Source of the DNA: a virus
Length of the DNA stretch: 21,525 nt
Virus record (IMG/VR): IMGVR_UViG_3300013130_000062
Location: 1 to 21,525 of that record
Strand: one strand, 5' to 3'
The translations under genes and the position numbers were made by a program. This document shows, piece after piece, positions 20,401 through 21,525 of this stretch (position 1 is the stretch's first letter; each line of letters opens with the position of its first letter). Below the pieces are notes generated by a model. It saw nothing but the letters and a program-made list of their open reading frames with translations, made no database searches and was not told the DNA's origin.

Positions 20401-21525
20401 GTATTGGAAAAGATGGCAAAACTTGGTTCCGTGTTGTTGATAAAGATTTCCTTAGTTTTATTAGCCCACTAGATGGTACACATAATAAATATATCCCAAG
20501 AGAGATAATATTCTCTTCTAAACATCTGTTAGAAGCATTAATAGACGGTTTAATGAATAGTGATGGTAGTACTAGTGTAACAATCGACGCACCATCTATC
20601 GGTGAACGTCGAATTTTAGAATTTCCAGTTAATCGTCAAACTTACTATTCATCTAACAAAAGGTTAGCGGAAGATGTTCAGCGTGTCGCTATCCACATGG
20701 GAGTAGCGACCAATTTTCATATGCGAATGCGGCCTATCCATTCTAGTATACCTAACATAATGATTCCATGTTATGAAGTAAGCCTAGGAGCAAGACGAGA
20801 TAAATCGGTTAGAAAGAAATTGCCGCCTAGATCAGTTAGCGAACAGTTTTATACGAATAATGTTTATTGTATTACTCTAGAAAGAAATCATATTATGTTG
20901 GTACGACGTAATGGTAAATCGGTCTTCTGTGGAAACTGTGGTGATGGTAATTTCTTGATTTATCTTTATCATAGGTTGATGAAGGTTGAGAATGAGTTAA
21001 AACCAATTGAGAAATCGGAACATATTTTGACGAAGTGTTTGTTTGGGTTGGAGATTTTGAAGCCAATGCATTTGGCTTGTAAGCTTAGGTTGTTGAATGA
21101 GCACCTAAAATTGGGTGGTGATTTGAGGATTTTTGATAAGTTGAATATTAGTTGGGGTAATACTATTATGGTTCCTGAGGATGTTGGTAAATGGGAGATT
21201 AAGGAATATGAGGGCGGATTACTCCCTGAAGAAATTAGGAATAGAAAGTATGATGTGATTGTGGGAAATCCGCCATATACACATCTTCGCAACTTGGAAA
21301 ATAGGAAATATTCTTCTTATCCTAAGCAAAGGGATATGGCACAAGTGTTCGTAAGATGGGGGTTAGACCATATTACAGGGGAAGGTGTTGTGAGTTACAA
21401 CACAACGGATACTTGGCTTAGTGTTAAGATTTGCGATGGGGCGAAGGAAACCAGGAAGCTTATTGATAATAGACTTAGAGAAGTTATCCAGAATGAAGAA
21501 GTTACAAGATATAGTGAAAACGATG
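17454..21525 (+). CDS. Type ISP-like restriction-modification enzyme (nuclease-helicase-N6-adenine methylase) with intein; 3' partial
   Basis: At least 1357 residues; runs off the window. The start has GGAG (17443-17446) seven bases upstream. Domains: Mrr-like PD-(D/E)XK nuclease (Glu58, Asp90 in GVDGRG, Gln105-Val-Lys107); SF2 translocase with Walker A PTGTGKT (Lys239), DEAH (364-367), TATP (388-391) and motif VI QGIGRACR (580-587); a charged linker; then a gamma-class N6-adenine methylase with motif I DPA|CGDGNFL split by an intein (811-1161) and motif IV NPPY (1272-1275). This order is that of LlaGI/LlaBIII, single-chain enzymes that methylate one strand and cleave after head-on translocation. 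The target-recognition domain should lie beyond the window. All visible catalytic motifs are intact. In a phage it may act against competing DNA or protect the phage's own. AT-rich like the accessory genes before it. Confidence 0.88.
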   Translation, partial: MLTHPFKDKCNIDDLLDDCVTIDRFCNRLELQAKELEEKLGPELGPNAAAKFKGDGLECLVEFWIKSGIRSNFLNIRDYTIITNDDTGVDGRGISTLNERVKTIQVKYRSNPMYELTANDDHLTNFGFTSIVRYGVKPEDTHNMLIITTGKDINYYTKENMLLNKVQIIGRATIASMLDGQLNFWNSFKQALLDSRIITKEIEKIVLRQHQKEAVDSVIKTIKDGKSAGYVELPTGTGKTWVQAEIIRQTAVQGIAKCFVIFSPRILLSFQILKMICSYLRSHGVDAEYLNVNSGGFNDEEINKLCLEAGFEANQVHSTTNSNEIYNIYNAALKANKPLIISSTYHSADKIQNSKIKVDIQLNDEAHHLVSEEFSKFAKIGCASFSFTATPKDTYSGQFIGMNNVGIFGERIYYKTPREMIDEGEMLRPFLHIIRAGGKHSDNPVDVWNCIVDAFAKHRKQIQDKSCDPNKIGAKLLVTLNGQKTLEGIIKSEEFEKFQNDNPDIVLMALSSDVGVYHNGKLEECSNRAKKELFDELSHKLSDTQQAIILYVDMLGEGIDVPGITAYMPIRGLGDSTFKQGIGRACRLQHEDRKKLYQKILKPDQHSRYIKPFAWVIVPDLITGSEDNLERYWNLLQMLYDEYGFEHECLIIDDSNGKDKEEIEDSETVKKDQKQSSKEEIEKLVHEYFEEIDRPMDIHDMAFIDIINSDACLSSHELTEKIFDKVKVDLKDQLKDYKFRALRRLRIGDDYLKMITRAKKKHNGVFAEEIKNKFGTIYTPEFVVEKTCELAFKYIPKEADLLSLTYCDPACYSDDTEVLTDTGWKFFKDLQDNDLIYSLNPITKDGEYVRFIARQIKEHKGIMHHYNGKRFDLLVTPDHSMYVESRLKTRHNNRFIKSSDLFKSNSRGNTVAFVAAAPLQSYNGKVGWNEDHYRLFGLWLGDGYIFKNNSKQHNAFGFGVVKPREINCIVKCLENLNFPYTTGIGKDGKTWFRVVDKDFLSFISPLDGTHNKYIPREIIFSSKHLLEALIDGLMNSDGSTSVTIDAPSIGERRILEFPVNRQTYYSSNKRLAEDVQRVAIHMGVATNFHMRMRPIHSSIPNIMIPCYEVSLGARRDKSVRKKLPPRSVSEQFYTNNVYCITLERNHIMLVRRNGKSVFCGNCGDGNFLIYLYHRLMKVENELKPIEKSEHILTKCLFGLEILKPMHLACKLRLLNEHLKLGGDLRIFDKLNISWGNTIMVPEDVGKWEIKEYEGGLLPEEIRNRKYDVIVGNPPYTHLRNLENRKYSSYPKQRDMAQVFVRWGLDHITGEGVVSYNTTDTWLSVKICDGAKETRKLIDNRLREVIQNEEVTRYSEND
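19884..20936 (+). mobile_element. LAGLIDADG intein in methylase motif I
   Basis: 351 residues in frame. It starts at Cys1 (CYSDDTEVLTDTGWKFFKDL, block A) right after DPA; block B is LLVTPDHSMYV with Thr66-x-x-His69. Two LAGLIDADG helices follow: LFGLWLGDG (about 125-133) and LIDGLMNSDG (about 219-228). Block F is VYCITLERNHIMLV, and it ends FCGN|C, terminal Asn351 with Cys+1. The penultimate residue is Gly rather than the usual His. Removal gives DPACGDGNFLI, a perfect N6-methylase motif I. The splicing residues Cys1, Asn351 and Cys+1 are all present, so splicing is expected. The acidic residues of both LAGLIDADG motifs are kept, so homing activity is plausible. Confidence 0.93.

Overview
The window is all plus-strand DNA from a double-stranded DNA phage with a contractile tail (myovirus morphology, possibly large-genome). 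The host cannot be told from the sequence. Evidence for a phage: a baseplate spike with short beta-helix repeats, a gp25/gpW-family wedge protein, a gp6/gpJ-family wedge protein, a 969-residue tail sheath protein, tight ATGA gene overlaps and strong Shine-Dalgarno (SD) sites. The DNA is AT-rich except for two genes, 4920-5303 and the sheath gene 12737-15646, which are clearly richer in GC and C-ending codons, as expected for abundant virion proteins.

Layout: 1-4858 is a baseplate module (spike, a coiled-coil protein, gp25-like, gp6-like). 4920-5303 is a GC-rich virion-type gene that ends at a strong terminator. 5372-12630 is a run of small neck/tail-completion type genes, mostly unassigned. 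One of them (6375-9507) is broken by a mobile insertion: its N-terminal half runs into an intein-like (Hint) domain, then come a PD-(D/E)XK homing-endonuclease-like gene and a small ORF, and the C-terminal half restarts as its own ORF behind a short HExxH segment. The gene at 11336 seems to begin with ACG. A hairpin at 10303-10335 buries the SD of the next gene. The sheath gene (12737-15646) ends at another strong terminator.

After the sheath the content changes to accessory genes. 15705-17156 joins a zinc-ribbon/NUMOD3-like/EDxHD-type nuclease to a Mom-like GNAT domain. A tRNA-sized cloverleaf-like structure overlaps its end, followed by a 45-residue protein that looks internally deleted. 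From 17454 to the window edge runs a large single-chain restriction-modification enzyme of the Type ISP kind (Mrr-like nuclease, SF2 helicase, gamma-class N6-adenine methylase). It carries a 351-residue LAGLIDADG intein inside methylase motif I (DPA|CGDG).

Together the left 15.6 kb builds baseplate, neck and tail sheath. The mobile elements (Hint/endonuclease insertion, free-standing nuclease-GNAT, LAGLIDADG intein) sit in or beside conserved sites, as homing elements do. The restriction-modification enzyme may be an inter-phage competition or DNA-protection system. The most unusual items are the phage-borne Type ISP enzyme with an intein in its SAM-binding motif, and the fractured neck gene.
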